Source: Acetispira formosa (nom. nud.) (GTDB taxonomy: Bacteria > Desulfobacterota > Desulfarculia > Adiutricales > Adiutricaceae). From it: 64,000 bases of DNA. The stretch's first letter is position 1, and each line of letters starts with the position of its first letter. The stretch is from contig CP026657.1 in NCBI GenBank assembly GCA_023525915.1, positions 3,558,001 through 3,622,000 on the forward strand. Reading direction: 5' to 3'. Positions 28,603 to 37,095 of the stretch are shown in pieces. Below the pieces are notes generated by a model, which did not search any database, was not told the origin of the DNA, and saw nothing but the letters and a program-made list of their open reading frames with translations. The position numbers were made by a program, and so were the translations under genes.

Positions 28603-30078
28603 TTACTCTTTATCCAGCTTGCCGACCAGCGACAGAGTGAAGTATGCGCCCATGTATTTGAAGTGCGGGCGGACCGACATGGTCACCCGGTACCACCCCG
28701 GATCCCCTTCGACGTCTTCCACGATTACGCGCGCTTCGCGCAAGGGGCGACGGCTGCGGGTATCGGAGCTGGGGTTTTCCTGATCGGCCACATACTGGCG
28801 TATCCAGGTGTTCAGCTCCCTTTCCAGGTCGGTCCTTTCCTTCCAGGAGCCGATCTGTTCCCTTTGCAGCACTTTGATATAGTGGGCCAGGCGCGAAATG
28901 ACGAACATGTAGGGCAACTGGGTGGACAGGCGGTAATTGAGCTCAGCGGCCTTGCCCTCGGCTGAGATGCCGAAAAATTTCGGTTTCTGGCAGGAGTTGG
29001 CCGAGAAGAAAGCCGCGTTGTCCGCGCCCTTGCGCATGGTCAGGGCGATGAAACCCTGTTCGGCCAGTTCGTATTCGCGGCGGTCGGAGATAAGAATTTC
29101 CGTGGGGATTTTCATCTCAATGTCGCCCATGCTTTCAAAGAGGTGGACCGGCAGATCCTCCACCGCGCCGCCCGACTGGGGGCCGATGATGTTGGGGCAC
29201 CAACGGAACTTGGCAAAGCTGTCGGTGAGGCGGGTGGCAAAGGCGAAAGCGGTGTTGCCCCACAGGAAGTGCTCATGGTTGCTGTCCACGTCTTCTTTGT
29301 AGACGAAAGCCTTGATGGGATTGTCTTCCGGGTCGTAGGGCTGGCGCAGCAGAAAACGCGGGAGCGTCAGGCCCACATAGCGCGAGTCTTCGGATTCGCG
29401 AAAACTGTTCCACTTGGCATAGCGCGGGCCGGTGAAAATGTCTTGAAGATCTTTCAGGGACGGCAGGCGTTCAAAGCTGTTGATGCCGAAGAAAGCCGGG
29501 TCGGCCGCCGAGATGAAGGGGGCGTGGCTCATGGTGGCCACGCTGGCCATACATTGGAGAAGCCTGATATCCATGGCCGTGGGGCCGAAGTAATAGTTGC
29601 CGATCATGGCCCCTACGGGCTTGCCGCCGAACTGGCCGTATTCCGCCGTATAGACGGTTTTATAAAGGCTGGACTGGGAGATTTCCGGGGCGTCGAGAAA
29701 GTCGTCCAGAAGTTCATCTTTGGTGACGTTGATGAATTCAAGCTCAACGTTTTCACGAAAATCAGTGCGGTCTATCAGGAGCTTCAGACCCCGCCAGGAG
29801 GATTCCAGGGATTGGAAATCAGGGCTGTGAAGTATTTCGTCAACCTGCATGCTGAGCCTCTGGTCGATCTCGGCGATCATGCGGTCGACTGTGCTTTTCT
29901 TAACTTTGTCGCCCTGGTAGCTGGGTTTGAGCATTTCCTGAATGAAAGCGCTCACGCCCAGGCGGGCCGCTTCATAACCTTCGTCTTCAGGGGCCATATT
30001 GGTGCGGCCGATAATATCCTCCAGAAGAGAAATCGTCGAAGCCTGTTCCTGAACTGCCTGTGCCTGTTGCTTAGCCAT
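28603..30078 (-). CDS. tssC: T6SS sheath large subunit TssC
   Basis: With TssB it forms the contractile sheath. Diagnostic: DQRLSMQVDEILHSPDFQSL followed by ESSWRGL, GKPVGAMIGNYYFGPTAMDI, and HYIKVLQREQIGSWKERTDL. The 491 residues are standard. SD GGAAGGAT precedes the ATG. No hcp gene follows, although many clusters place it here; the space instead holds repeats. Confidence 0.98.
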   Translation of the reverse strand: MAKQQAQAVQEQASTISLLEDIIGRTNMAPEDEGYEAARLGVSAFIQEMLKPSYQGDKVKKSTVDRMIAEIDQRLSMQVDEILHSPDFQSLESSWRGLKLLIDRTDFRENVELEFINVTKDELLDDFLDAPEISQSSLYKTVYTAEYGQFGGKPVGAMIGNYYFGPTAMDIRLLQCMASVATMSHAPFISAADPAFFGINSFERLPSLKDLQDIFTGPRYAKWNSFRESEDSRYVGLTLPRFLLRQPYDPEDNPIKAFVYKEDVDSNHEHFLWGNTAFAFATRLTDSFAKFRWCPNIIGPQSGGAVEDLPVHLFESMGDIEMKIPTEILISDRREYELAEQGFIALTMRKGADNAAFFSANSCQKPKFFGISAEGKAAELNYRLSTQLPYMFVISRLAHYIKVLQREQIGSWKERTDLERELNTWIRQYVADQENPSSDTRSRRPLREARVIVEDVEGDPGWYRVTMSVRPHFKYMGAYFTLSLVGKLDKE

Positions 30079-30106
30079 AATTCTTTATCCTTCCAGTTTA
30101 TTTTTC

Positions 30107-30216
30107 AGGGGGTTAACTTTGTGAATGCTTCATGCGAAAGGCAAAGCTTGAAGTAGCTTAATTAGCCTGCTAACGAAAGCGTTGGATGCGACGCTGGCAT
30201 TCATTCTAAGCCCCCT
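30107..30216 (-). promoter_or_regulatory. Structured spacer between tssB and tssC
   Basis: The 143-bp gap is closed by complementary ends: AGGGGG (30107-30112) with CCCCCT (30211-30216) and GTGAATGC (30121) with GCATTCAT (30197). A smaller inner hairpin (GCGT/ACGC near 30179-30194) is also visible. A transcript would fold into a closed, multi-branched structure just before the tssC SD. Role (attenuation, processing or mRNA stability) is inference. Confidence 0.45.
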
Positions 30217-30221
30217 AGTTT

Positions 30222-30737
30222 TTATTCAGAAACCGGCGGTTCCGTACCGGGATTGTCCAGCCCCAGCTCCTTGATAACCTTGGCCCGCTGCTCTTCATCG
30301 GTGAGTGTTTCTTCAATAATTTTGCGGAAAGCGGGAATGTTGCCAAGGGGACCCTTCAGGGAGACCAGCGCGTCCCTCAGTTCCAAAAGGTTATTGAGTT
30401 CGGGAATCTGGCGAGCCACCCCTTCCGGGGAAAAATCTTTCAGGCTGCCGAATCTGAGGCGGGCGGCCAGGTCGCCCGCGTCTTCATCATCGGAGAGGCG
30501 GTTGGGAACGGAAACTGTCAGAGACAAATCCTGTTTGGCCAGCACATCCTCAAAATTGTTTTTGTTGATGTTGACAGGCTTGCGTTCGAGAAGCGGCCGG
30601 TCGTCCGCCCGGTGCAGGAAGTCGCCAAGAACCATCAGCTTCAGGGGCAGTTCTATCTCTTCCTGGGCTCCGCCGGTCGCGGGTTTGAAGGTTACGTTGA
30701 TTCGCTCTTTGGGGGCAATTGATGTTTCTTTGGCCAT
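30222..30737 (-). CDS. tssB: T6SS sheath small subunit TssB
   Basis: Partner of TssC in the sheath. 171 residues with RINVTFKPATGGAQEEIELP, LKLMVLGDFLHRADDRPLLE and VNINKNNFEDVLAKQDLSL, then LNNLLELRDALVSLKGPLGN. The ATG has AGGAG upstream. It follows tssA after a 106-bp gap containing a small GC-rich hairpin (CCCCGGCTGCGGCCGGGG). Confidence 0.98.
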   Translation of the reverse strand: MAKETSIAPKERINVTFKPATGGAQEEIELPLKLMVLGDFLHRADDRPLLERKPVNINKNNFEDVLAKQDLSLTVSVPNRLSDDEDAGDLAARLRFGSLKDFSPEGVARQIPELNNLLELRDALVSLKGPLGNIPAFRKIIEETLTDEEQRAKVIKELGLDNPGTEPPVSE

Positions 30738-30843
30738 GATTGTCTCCTGGTGCCGTCCGCCCCGGCTGCGGCCGGGGTCTTCGGCGGGATGTATCAGCGC
30801 ATTTTGGAGCGCCGCATATTTTTCAGGTGGTTTCAGCTATAGA

Positions 30844-32424
30844 TCATTCCTTGAAAGTGGCCAGGGCCGATGGCAGGCGCAGCCAGTAAAGCCGCCGCAT
30901 CTGGGCTTCATTCAACGTCAGCCCCTGCCGCCCGGCCGCGATGATCATCAGGCTCAGGATGTCGGCCGTCAGGTCCGGCTCCCAATCCAGCATGTTCCAT
31001 TCCTCCAGGCGGCTGTAAAGTTCCTGGAGCAGGGTGACGCCCGCGCCGGGCTGCCCGGCCGTCAGGCAATAGCGGGCGGTGATCAGGCCGTGGCGGATAC
31101 TGGCCCGGTTGCGGGCCGCCGGCATGTGGCCCAGCTGGGCCAGGCCCGCTTCAAAGCCGTGATCGTTAAACGCGGCCATGGCTTCACACAGGAGGTCTTC
31201 CTCATTGTCGTCAGTGTCTGACCGCAGTTTCACCGGAGAGGCGTCCGAACCGCCGGAACTTAAGCTTTCCAGCCAACTGAGTGTGGCCGGGGAAGCGAAA
31301 GGAGCGCTGTCGAAATATTTCAGGCGAAGGAGGCCGGGGAACTGATGGATGAAGGCGGCCAGTGAAGATTTGAGCACAGCCAGTGCTTCAAAGGCGCGCA
31401 GGGCTTCCAGACAGCGGGCCACCAGATAGTGGCCGTCAAACCAGAATGCCATTTTTGAAGCCGATTTTTCCAGGCCGGGCAGAACATCGCTGAAATGTCC
31501 GGCGTCGACTGAGGCCTGATAGGTGCGGGCTTTATCGCTGGGCACGGGGCGCAACTGAGTGACGCCCGCTTCATCGGCCTGAGGCTCCTGAGTTACGCTT
31601 GGCCACAGAACGGCCCGATGCAGAAAATAGCCCCGCCAGTCGGTCGGGTTGTGATACAGGTAATGCTGGGCCACCCGCCGTCCCTGGTCTTGAAGTCCCC
31701 TGAAGACCTGCGGCAGAAGCTGAGGCGGGATAGGCCCATCGGAGGGCACCTCCCGAGCTGAAACCGGCACCTGAACGGCCGGCGGCGTTGGCGGCGGAGC
31801 CGCCGCGGGCAATGTGGCTTCGTCCTGGCTGTCAGCGGCTTGTAGGGCCTCATCGGTTTTCTCATCCGGCCTGGCCAGGTCCGGCAGTTGACGGATCAAT
31901 GAGGCTGTTATGGTTTCAGCCTCAGGCAGACGCTCTTTCATCAAATCTGACAGACGAATAATTGACTGTTTCAGCTCGGCGGCGGCCTGGCCCTGATCAC
32001 CGGGGAAACCTTCGGCCATGATAATCGTTTCCAGCCTGGCGCAGAGCCAGGCCAGGGGGGCGACCCGCCGGGCGGGCCGCTTCAGGGACGGGTGAAAATC
32101 CGGCCAAAATTTTTTCAAAAATTCGCAGGCTGCTGAAATGGCCCTGGCTGTCTCCGCCAAGCCCCTCAGCTCATAAACAGCCTTGACGCCATAGCATAAT
32201 ACCCAGAGATCTTTGCTTTTATTCTCCAAAAAACTGGTGGAATCGGCCAGAACTCTGGCCCAATCGGTCATCTGGTCGGCATAGATGGAGACGTCTTTAT
32301 CCACTTCCTCTTTGATTGATTCAAACTCGGCCTCAAGACTTAAGTCTACACCACAGGGCTCGTTTGTCGTAATTGGTGTCAACCATATGTGAAACTCATG
32401 CGAAAATGCTGATTTCTCTGACAT
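30844..32424 (-). CDS. tssA: T6SS protein TssA (ImpA N-terminal domain)
   Basis: Cap/initiator protein for sheath and tube assembly. The ImpA-N domain is seen in TTNEPCGVDLSLEAEFESIK, DWARVLADSTSFLENKSKDL and LKKFWPDFHPSLKRPARRVA. A proline-rich linker (TLPAAAPPPTPPAVQVPV) leads to a VasJ-like C-terminal domain. ATG at 32424 is chosen; the open frame extends four codons to a TTG. It is the first gene of the cluster, behind an AT-rich promoter region. Confidence 0.92.
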   Translation of the reverse strand: MSEKSAFSHEFHIWLTPITTNEPCGVDLSLEAEFESIKEEVDKDVSIYADQMTDWARVLADSTSFLENKSKDLWVLCYGVKAVYELRGLAETARAISAACEFLKKFWPDFHPSLKRPARRVAPLAWLCARLETIIMAEGFPGDQGQAAAELKQSIIRLSDLMKERLPEAETITASLIRQLPDLARPDEKTDEALQAADSQDEATLPAAAPPPTPPAVQVPVSAREVPSDGPIPPQLLPQVFRGLQDQGRRVAQHYLYHNPTDWRGYFLHRAVLWPSVTQEPQADEAGVTQLRPVPSDKARTYQASVDAGHFSDVLPGLEKSASKMAFWFDGHYLVARCLEALRAFEALAVLKSSLAAFIHQFPGLLRLKYFDSAPFASPATLSWLESLSSGGSDASPVKLRSDTDDNEEDLLCEAMAAFNDHGFEAGLAQLGHMPAARNRASIRHGLITARYCLTAGQPGAGVTLLQELYSRLEEWNMLDWEPDLTADILSLMIIAAGRQGLTLNEAQMRRLYWLRLPSALATFKE

Positions 32425-32436
32425 TGATATCACCAA

Positions 32437-32830
32437 GTGCCCCAGGCTTTGTTTTACAGTGTATATTTATGTAATAGTTTAGTAATTTACCTTAGTTAAC
32501 TATTTTAAATAATTGACGCGATGCTGGATTTATTCAAAATAAAAAAGAAACTGTCAATAATATACCGATGTTATATTTTATTTTGTCGATATTTTAGAAC
32601 AATCCTATCACATGGCTTGAGGAAAAACAATCCCCAAATTTAGAAATACTTAGAAAAATAGTTTAATAGTATGGTTTATATTAAAGATTAATTTTAGCTA
32701 TATTTTATATAGAGATTTGAGTATGGCGCGTTAATATCAATTTATTTTAATATCGGTAAATTTTTTTTAAGAAAAAAACAGGAAAAATAATGTCGAAACA
32801 TGTTGACTATGATTTTAAACTTCCAGAAAG
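32437..32830. other. AT-rich upstream region of the T6SS cluster
   Basis: Nearly 400 bp, strikingly AT-rich against the surrounding DNA, with runs of A and T. No ORF of note. It is the likely promoter/regulatory region of the leftward T6SS cluster and a typical target for xenogeneic silencers (inference). Confidence 0.55.
32528..32557 (-). promoter_or_regulatory. Candidate sigma-70 promoter for tssA
   Basis: On the minus strand a perfect TTGACA (32557-32552) is followed after 18 bp by ATAAAT (32533-32528). It lies about 100 bp upstream of the tssA start. The -10 is weak, and the locus also encodes a sigma-54 activator. Confidence 0.4.
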
Positions 32831-32835
32831 ATATT

Positions 32836-32935
32836 ACCGGGCGGGGCCCGGACCCCATGTCTGGGTGGTGGTTTCCCGTAATAGTTAATTCTGGCGGCCA
32901 TCATCGTATTAAGAGTGTGGCCCCCATAGCTGTTG
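32836..32935 (-). repeat. Family-3 dispersed repeat (copy 2)
   Basis: Minus-strand copy with CTCTTAATACGATGATGGCC, ACTATTACGGGAAA and CAGACATGGGGTCCGGGCC. It sits between the AT-rich T6SS promoter region and the IS110 element. Confidence 0.8.
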
Positions 32936-33051
32936 CGTTGTATCCGCCACTGAAGTTTGTTATTTTTTCTTCATCGCCCAGTGCTGAGGTAGCGGTAGTT
33001 CTCCTCTTGTATATTAAAAGAAATAGGAACGACATAGGTTTTTGCGGGCTG

Positions 33052-33108
33052 GCGTGGTTGTTGCGGCCCAGCGGCCCCCAAGAGAGATGGGCCACACGCA
33101 ACAACCAT
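33052..33108. repeat. Inverted repeat upstream of the IS110 element
   Basis: TGGTTGTTGCG-GCCCA pairs with TGGGCC-ACACGCAACAACCA around a 20-base centre. It may mark the outer edge of the insertion or be a separate foldback. Confidence 0.5.
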
Positions 33109-33132
33109 GACAGCCCTTCGGACTTTCAATTA

Positions 33133-33325
33133 TAGTTTTCAAGCACATCCGTCGATTAAAAAAGAAGCCCGGCGGTGAAAATCACCACCGGGCGCGGGCT
33201 GGCAGGCCGTTGCTCCTCTGGAGTTTTTAACTCGTAGTTCAGACCTGGCCGCCGCCCTATCCTGAAAACAACTCGCACCGTTGCCCGGGCCTTTCTGAGC
33301 CCGCATTACAAGGTTGAGGTTTTTC
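33133..33325 (+). ncRNA. Candidate IS110 left end with bridge RNA
   Basis: About 190 bp of structured, non-coding DNA precede the transposase. A strong hairpin (GCCCGGCGGTGA / TCACCACCGGGC, 33167-33193) is followed by further GC-rich palindromic pieces. In IS110-group elements this end encodes the bridge RNA that pairs with target and donor DNA. The location and folding fit; the exact RNA ends and guide loops cannot be set by eye. Confidence 0.45.
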
Positions 33326-34282
33326 ATGTCTCTTCGTTCTGTTATTGGTATCGACGTTTCAAAGCTTTCCCTTGATTTCTGCCGCCTGCCTGACGGACAG
33401 CGCGGTAAATTCAAAAACTCCCCAGAAGGCATTGACTCCTTCATTCGCTCCGTGGCAGAGCAAAAACCCGACCTTGTTATTTATGAAGCCACCGGCGGTT
33501 ATCAAAACATGCTCACCGAAGCCCTTTTTAAGGCCGGCGTTCCGCTTAAAGTTGCCAACCCAAAGCATATCAGGGATTTCGCCCGCTCTTTGGGCCGCCT
33601 TGGCAAAACTGACGCCATAGATGCTGAAATTATAGCACGTTTCGCCCTTTCACGCGACATTATCGCTGATCAGCCCAAGGACCCGGCCTTGATTCAACTT
33701 TCCGGCCTTCTGGCCAGGCGCGACCAGCTCAATGCCATGATGACCATGGAAAAAGGGCACCGCGAGCATTCCTCCGACTCGATAAGAGCCGCTATTGAGG
33801 CAAACATTGCAATCTTCAAATCCCAGCTTCGTGACCTGGAGCGCAATATTGAGCAACTGATACATTCTCGTCAGGATTTGAAACAGGCTGATGAAATATT
33901 GCAAAGCATTCCTGGGGTCGGTCCCATAAGCTCGGCCACCATCATGGCGGAAATGCCGGAGTTGCCTCACCTGGGCCGCAAACAGGCCGCCGCCCTGGCC
34001 GGAGTAGCCCCCTTTAACCGCGACAGCGGCCAGTACAGGGGCCAGCGACACATCTGCGGCGGACGCGGCAAGGTCAGAAACATTCTGTATTGCATCATGC
34101 GGACATGCCTGATTCATAATCCGGTGATTAAAATGTGGTATGAAGGCCTGCGGGCCAAGGGTAAAGCATATAAAGTCGCCGTTATTGCCTGTGTCAGAAA
34201 ATTGCTGACTGTCATGAGAGCTATGTTGATTTCAAACTCTATGTGGGATATTCAAAGATATCAACGTTCCGCCACTAAATGA
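33326..34282 (+). mobile_element. IS110-family transposase (recombinase)
   Basis: RNA-guided DEDD recombinase of an insertion sequence. The N-terminal RuvC-like DEDD domain starts SLRSVIGIDVSKLSLDFCRL and continues VIYEATGGYQNMLTEALFKA and GRLGKTDAIDAEIIARFAL. The C-terminal Transposase_20 domain has IPGVGPISSATIMAEMP and AALAGVAPFNRDSGQYRG with the catalytic serine region. The ORF is intact (318 residues), so the element may be active. ATG at 33326 has GAGG upstream; an upstream TTG is less likely. Confidence 0.95.
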
Positions 34283-34381
34283 ATTTCTTCTTTTTTTGCT
34301 TGACTTCAGACACCGTTGCTGGACTGGCACCTTATTTGATAGCACGCCCGCTATGAAGGTTATAGCTCCCCCAAAAAAAAT

Positions 34382-34470
34382 ACCGCAATTCCTTCTTAGG
34401 AATTGCGGTGGGGTCAAGGGGTTTTACCCCTTGTGGGGTGGAGGGGCAAAGCCCCCCTCTAATAATAGCC
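34382..34470. repeat. Hairpins between IS110 and dsbB
   Basis: Perfect stem CCGCAATTCC-TTCTTA-GGAATTGCGG (34382-34407), then AAGGGG-TTTT-ACCCCTT and GAGGGGC-AAA-GCCCCCCTC. They lie at the 3' end of the minus-strand dsbB gene and may act as its terminator; the right end of the IS lies somewhere before them. Confidence 0.55.
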
Positions 34471-34478
34471 TCCCGCGC

Positions 34479-35042
34479 CTACCTGCGCCGGGTTTTGGCC
34501 CAACTGACCAGCATCAGCAGGATACCGAGGGCAAAGACGCCGTAAACAAAAAAGAGCCATTCAGCCATGTTCAGCCCGAACAGGCTCCATTTGCTGTCTT
34601 CACCGCACAGGGCCAGCGGCATAAAGTGTGAGGGAATCAATTTGTCCAGGGGCAGACCAAAGGGAAACGCGGGCGCGTTCATGGAGCAGACCGAGTGCTC
34701 ACCGGCCGCCCTCAAGTTTTCCATTTCCAGAGCCACATCCCAGATTATCCCCCTGATTATGCCCCAGATAACAACGATGTAGCCAGCCGCTTTCATCAGG
34801 GCACTGCGCGGATTTATGAACGCGATCATGGCTCCCATAAAAATGGCCAGCATGGAAAAGCGGATGTAGACGCAGAGCTCGCATGGATACAGTTTCAGGA
34901 ACTTTTGAAAGAAAGCCACTGAAAATATTTCCAGCGACAGTGCGGCCAGCCCTCCGGCCAGCCACAGCGGGCGCTGGTTTTGCCAGCCGCCCAACGTGCC
35001 CCAGAAGTCGCCCTTCAAGCGTGCCCAAAGTTGTAAGATCAT
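34479..35042 (-). CDS. DsbB/DsbI-type disulfide oxidoreductase
   Basis: Four-helix inner-membrane protein that reoxidises a DsbA partner and passes electrons to quinone. First periplasmic cysteine pair in YPCELCVYIRFSML, second in HSVCSMNAPAF and LALCGEDSKW, as in DsbB/DsbI. 187 residues. ATG at 35042 is preferred (AAGGTGG upstream) over a GTG three codons earlier. It begins 10 bp after the dsbA-like gene, forming a two-gene operon. Confidence 0.88.
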   Translation of the reverse strand: MILQLWARLKGDFWGTLGGWQNQRPLWLAGGLAALSLEIFSVAFFQKFLKLYPCELCVYIRFSMLAIFMGAMIAFINPRSALMKAAGYIVVIWGIIRGIIWDVALEMENLRAAGEHSVCSMNAPAFPFGLPLDKLIPSHFMPLALCGEDSKWSLFGLNMAEWLFFVYGVFALGILLMLVSWAKTRRR

Positions 35043-35052
35043 GGCCGCCACC

Positions 35053-35688
35053 TTATTTTTCAGCGGACTTGGCTATCAATTCTTCAGCCATGCTGATAAA
35101 GCCATTAACACCTTTGACCGTTCCGAGATCATATTTATACTGGCCGTTGACGACCATGGCCGGGACCATCTTGATATCGTAGGCGGTGATAAGGCGGCTG
35201 ATTTGGTCCATTCTGGCCGCTACCTCCGGGGAATCAAAGGCTTTCATGAAGTCGGCCCCGTTGATGTTCAGGATTTTGATCAGCTCCGGCAGATCCTCTC
35301 TGCCCATAACCCGCACGCCCTGATGCTGAAACGCTTCAAATACGGCCAGATGTGTTTCAGTCGGTACGCCCATGCTTTCCAAGGCCAGGTAGATCCGGCC
35401 GTGAAGGCTCCAGACGTGGTTTGACAGAGCGGGCATTCTCATCAGGGTTACGCCCGCTGGCCAGGTATTGCCCCGTTCGGCCAGGGCTTTCTCCACCTTG
35501 TAGCAGCCGCCGCAGCCATACCAGAAGAATAAGGATGCTTCCAGCTGATCCGGGGCCAGAACCTTGGTCTGGACAGGCAGTTTCTCATACCCCTCTTTTT
35601 TGATTTCGTCCTTTTTGTCGGCAACGGCCGTCCCGGCAAAAATTGTCAGTACCATGATGAAGACGCACATTGGAATAAAACGCGGCAT
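35053..35688 (-). CDS. DsbA-like periplasmic thiol oxidase
   Basis: Introduces disulfides into exported proteins. Signal peptide (FIPMCVFIMVLTIFAGTAVA), a thioredoxin fold with catalytic Cys59-Gly-Gly-Cys62 in FFWYGCGGCYKVEK and the cis-proline loop KMVPAMVVNG. The CGGC centre is unlike the CPHC of E. coli DsbA, suggesting a different redox potential or client range (inference). SD GGAGG upstream. Operon with dsbB; the pair recalls the DsbL/DsbI systems. Confidence 0.9.
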   Translation of the reverse strand: MPRFIPMCVFIMVLTIFAGTAVADKKDEIKKEGYEKLPVQTKVLAPDQLEASLFFWYGCGGCYKVEKALAERGNTWPAGVTLMRMPALSNHVWSLHGRIYLALESMGVPTETHLAVFEAFQHQGVRVMGREDLPELIKILNINGADFMKAFDSPEVAARMDQISRLITAYDIKMVPAMVVNGQYKYDLGTVKGVNGFISMAEELIAKSAEK

Positions 35689-35813
35689 ATCAGCCTCCGT
35701 ATATTTATATTCAACGCTGCCGCAGCCTCGCGCCAGCCTTCTTTGGCCCTTATTAAGCTATAACCCGCCGGGGCCAGGCGCACTTTCCAGCCCTGGGGGA
35801 AGCCGACCATGTA

Positions 35814-35898
35814 GCCACCAGGAGAAATGTTTTTGCGAGGGTCCCGTGACTAAAGACCCCCGGAACGGGACCCTCGCAAAAACATTTCTCCTGGTGGC
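35814..35898. repeat. Single hairpin A of the composite foldback family (copy 4)
   Basis: Arms pair over 34 bp around loop GACTAAAGACCCCCGGA. Stem base is GAGGGTCCCG/CGGGACCCTC and the arm tips are CCACC/GGTGG: both sides changed together relative to other copies. The linker CACTTTCCAGCCCTGGGGGA lies to its left, but hairpin B is absent. Confidence 0.9.
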
Positions 35899-35965
35899 GG
35901 TTACCCGCTACCCACTAAACTTCAAGCTATACACGATGCTAGGTGTTGGCGGTGGGCCCTGCCCG

Positions 35966-37060
35966 CTATTTAACCTGTAGGTTGGCGCTTATGGAATATG
36001 GGAGGTTGTCGAAGGACTGCTCCCGCTCCATAGCCTGATAACCCTGACGGATTTCATCGATATTCCTAAGGAAAAGATCGACTATGGTGGGATCAAACTT
36101 TTTGCCGCGCTCTTGCCTGATTATCTCCAGCACCTTCTCCTCCGTCAATCCCCGGCGGTAAATACGGTCAGTCATCAGCGCGTCATAAACATCGGCCACA
36201 GCCACTACCCGGGCTTCCACCGGAATCTCATCACCGGCCAACCCATCAGGGTAGCCGGTGCCGTCCCAATTCTCATGGTGACGCAGGGCGATGGTCTCAG
36301 CCATTCTGATAACCGGATTCTGGGAATCAGCCAGGATGTGCGCCCCGATGACCGTGTGGGTCTGAATAATCTTGAATTCATCCGGCGTCAACGGGCCGGG
36401 CTTGCGGAGAATGCTGTCCAGAATGCCGATCTTCCCCACATCATGCAGGGGCGCGGCCGCCTGAATATCGTCAATCTCCCTCTCTTCCCAGCCGAGATAA
36501 TAACCCAGGCGGGCGCTGATGAAACCAATGCGCCGCACATGGTCGCCTGTCTCCTGATCACGCGATTCCAGGGCGCTGAACAGGCGGCTGATGATCTCGC
36601 CCTGGGTCTGGCGGATGGCCTCGGTCTGACGGCGCACCACCCGCTCCAGACTCTGGCTGTAAAGCCGGAGATTGCGCTCGGCCATTATCAGGCGATTGCC
36701 CACGCCGATGCGCTGTTTAAGCTCGGCCACCTCAAAAGGTTTTACGATATAATCATCAACCCCGCCCTTGGCGAATCCCTGGATGCGATCCTCCGGCTCG
36801 GTGTGATTGGTCAGGAGAATTATATAAATGTATTTCGAATCCGCGCTCAGCTCACGCACCCGCTGGGCCAGCTCCAGCCCGTCCAGACGCGGCATGCCCC
36901 AATCAGTTATCAGCATGTCGATTTCAGCGTTCTCCGCGCTTATCAAATCAAGGGCTTCCTGCCCGTCAGACGCTTCAATCACCTGATGGCCCCAGCCGGT
37001 CAAATGGGTGTTGAGCACCAGCCTGGTTATCTGTTGATCTTCAGCAATTAAAATACGCAT
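35966..37060 (-). CDS. Response regulator with HD-GYP domain
   Basis: Receiver plus cyclic-di-GMP phosphodiesterase. REC domain: acidic pair AEDQ near residue 8, phospho-acceptor Asp in MLITDWGMP (about 54), lysine in IVKPFE. A coiled linker leads to HD-GYP with LHDVGKIG, HHENWDGTGYPDGL and VADVYDALMTDR, the complete HHExxDGxGYP signature. The 364-residue protein should hydrolyse cyclic-di-GMP when activated. It lies 35 bp downstream of a hybrid kinase gene, its probable cognate sensor. Confidence 0.95.
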   Translation of the reverse strand: MRILIAEDQQITRLVLNTHLTGWGHQVIEASDGQEALDLISAENAEIDMLITDWGMPRLDGLELAQRVRELSADSKYIYIILLTNHTEPEDRIQGFAKGGVDDYIVKPFEVAELKQRIGVGNRLIMAERNLRLYSQSLERVVRRQTEAIRQTQGEIISRLFSALESRDQETGDHVRRIGFISARLGYYLGWEEREIDDIQAAAPLHDVGKIGILDSILRKPGPLTPDEFKIIQTHTVIGAHILADSQNPVIRMAETIALRHHENWDGTGYPDGLAGDEIPVEARVVAVADVYDALMTDRIYRRGLTEEKVLEIIRQERGKKFDPTIVDLFLRNIDEIRQGYQAMEREQSFDNLPYSISANLQVK

Positions 37061-37095
37061 TTATTCACCTTTAACTCGCGGCCCGGAGTGAGCGC

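Noticed and set aside
29143..30156. 337-codon plus-strand frame opposite tssC
   Set aside because: Antisense shadow of a well-recognised gene in GC-rich DNA; no SD and no family resemblance.
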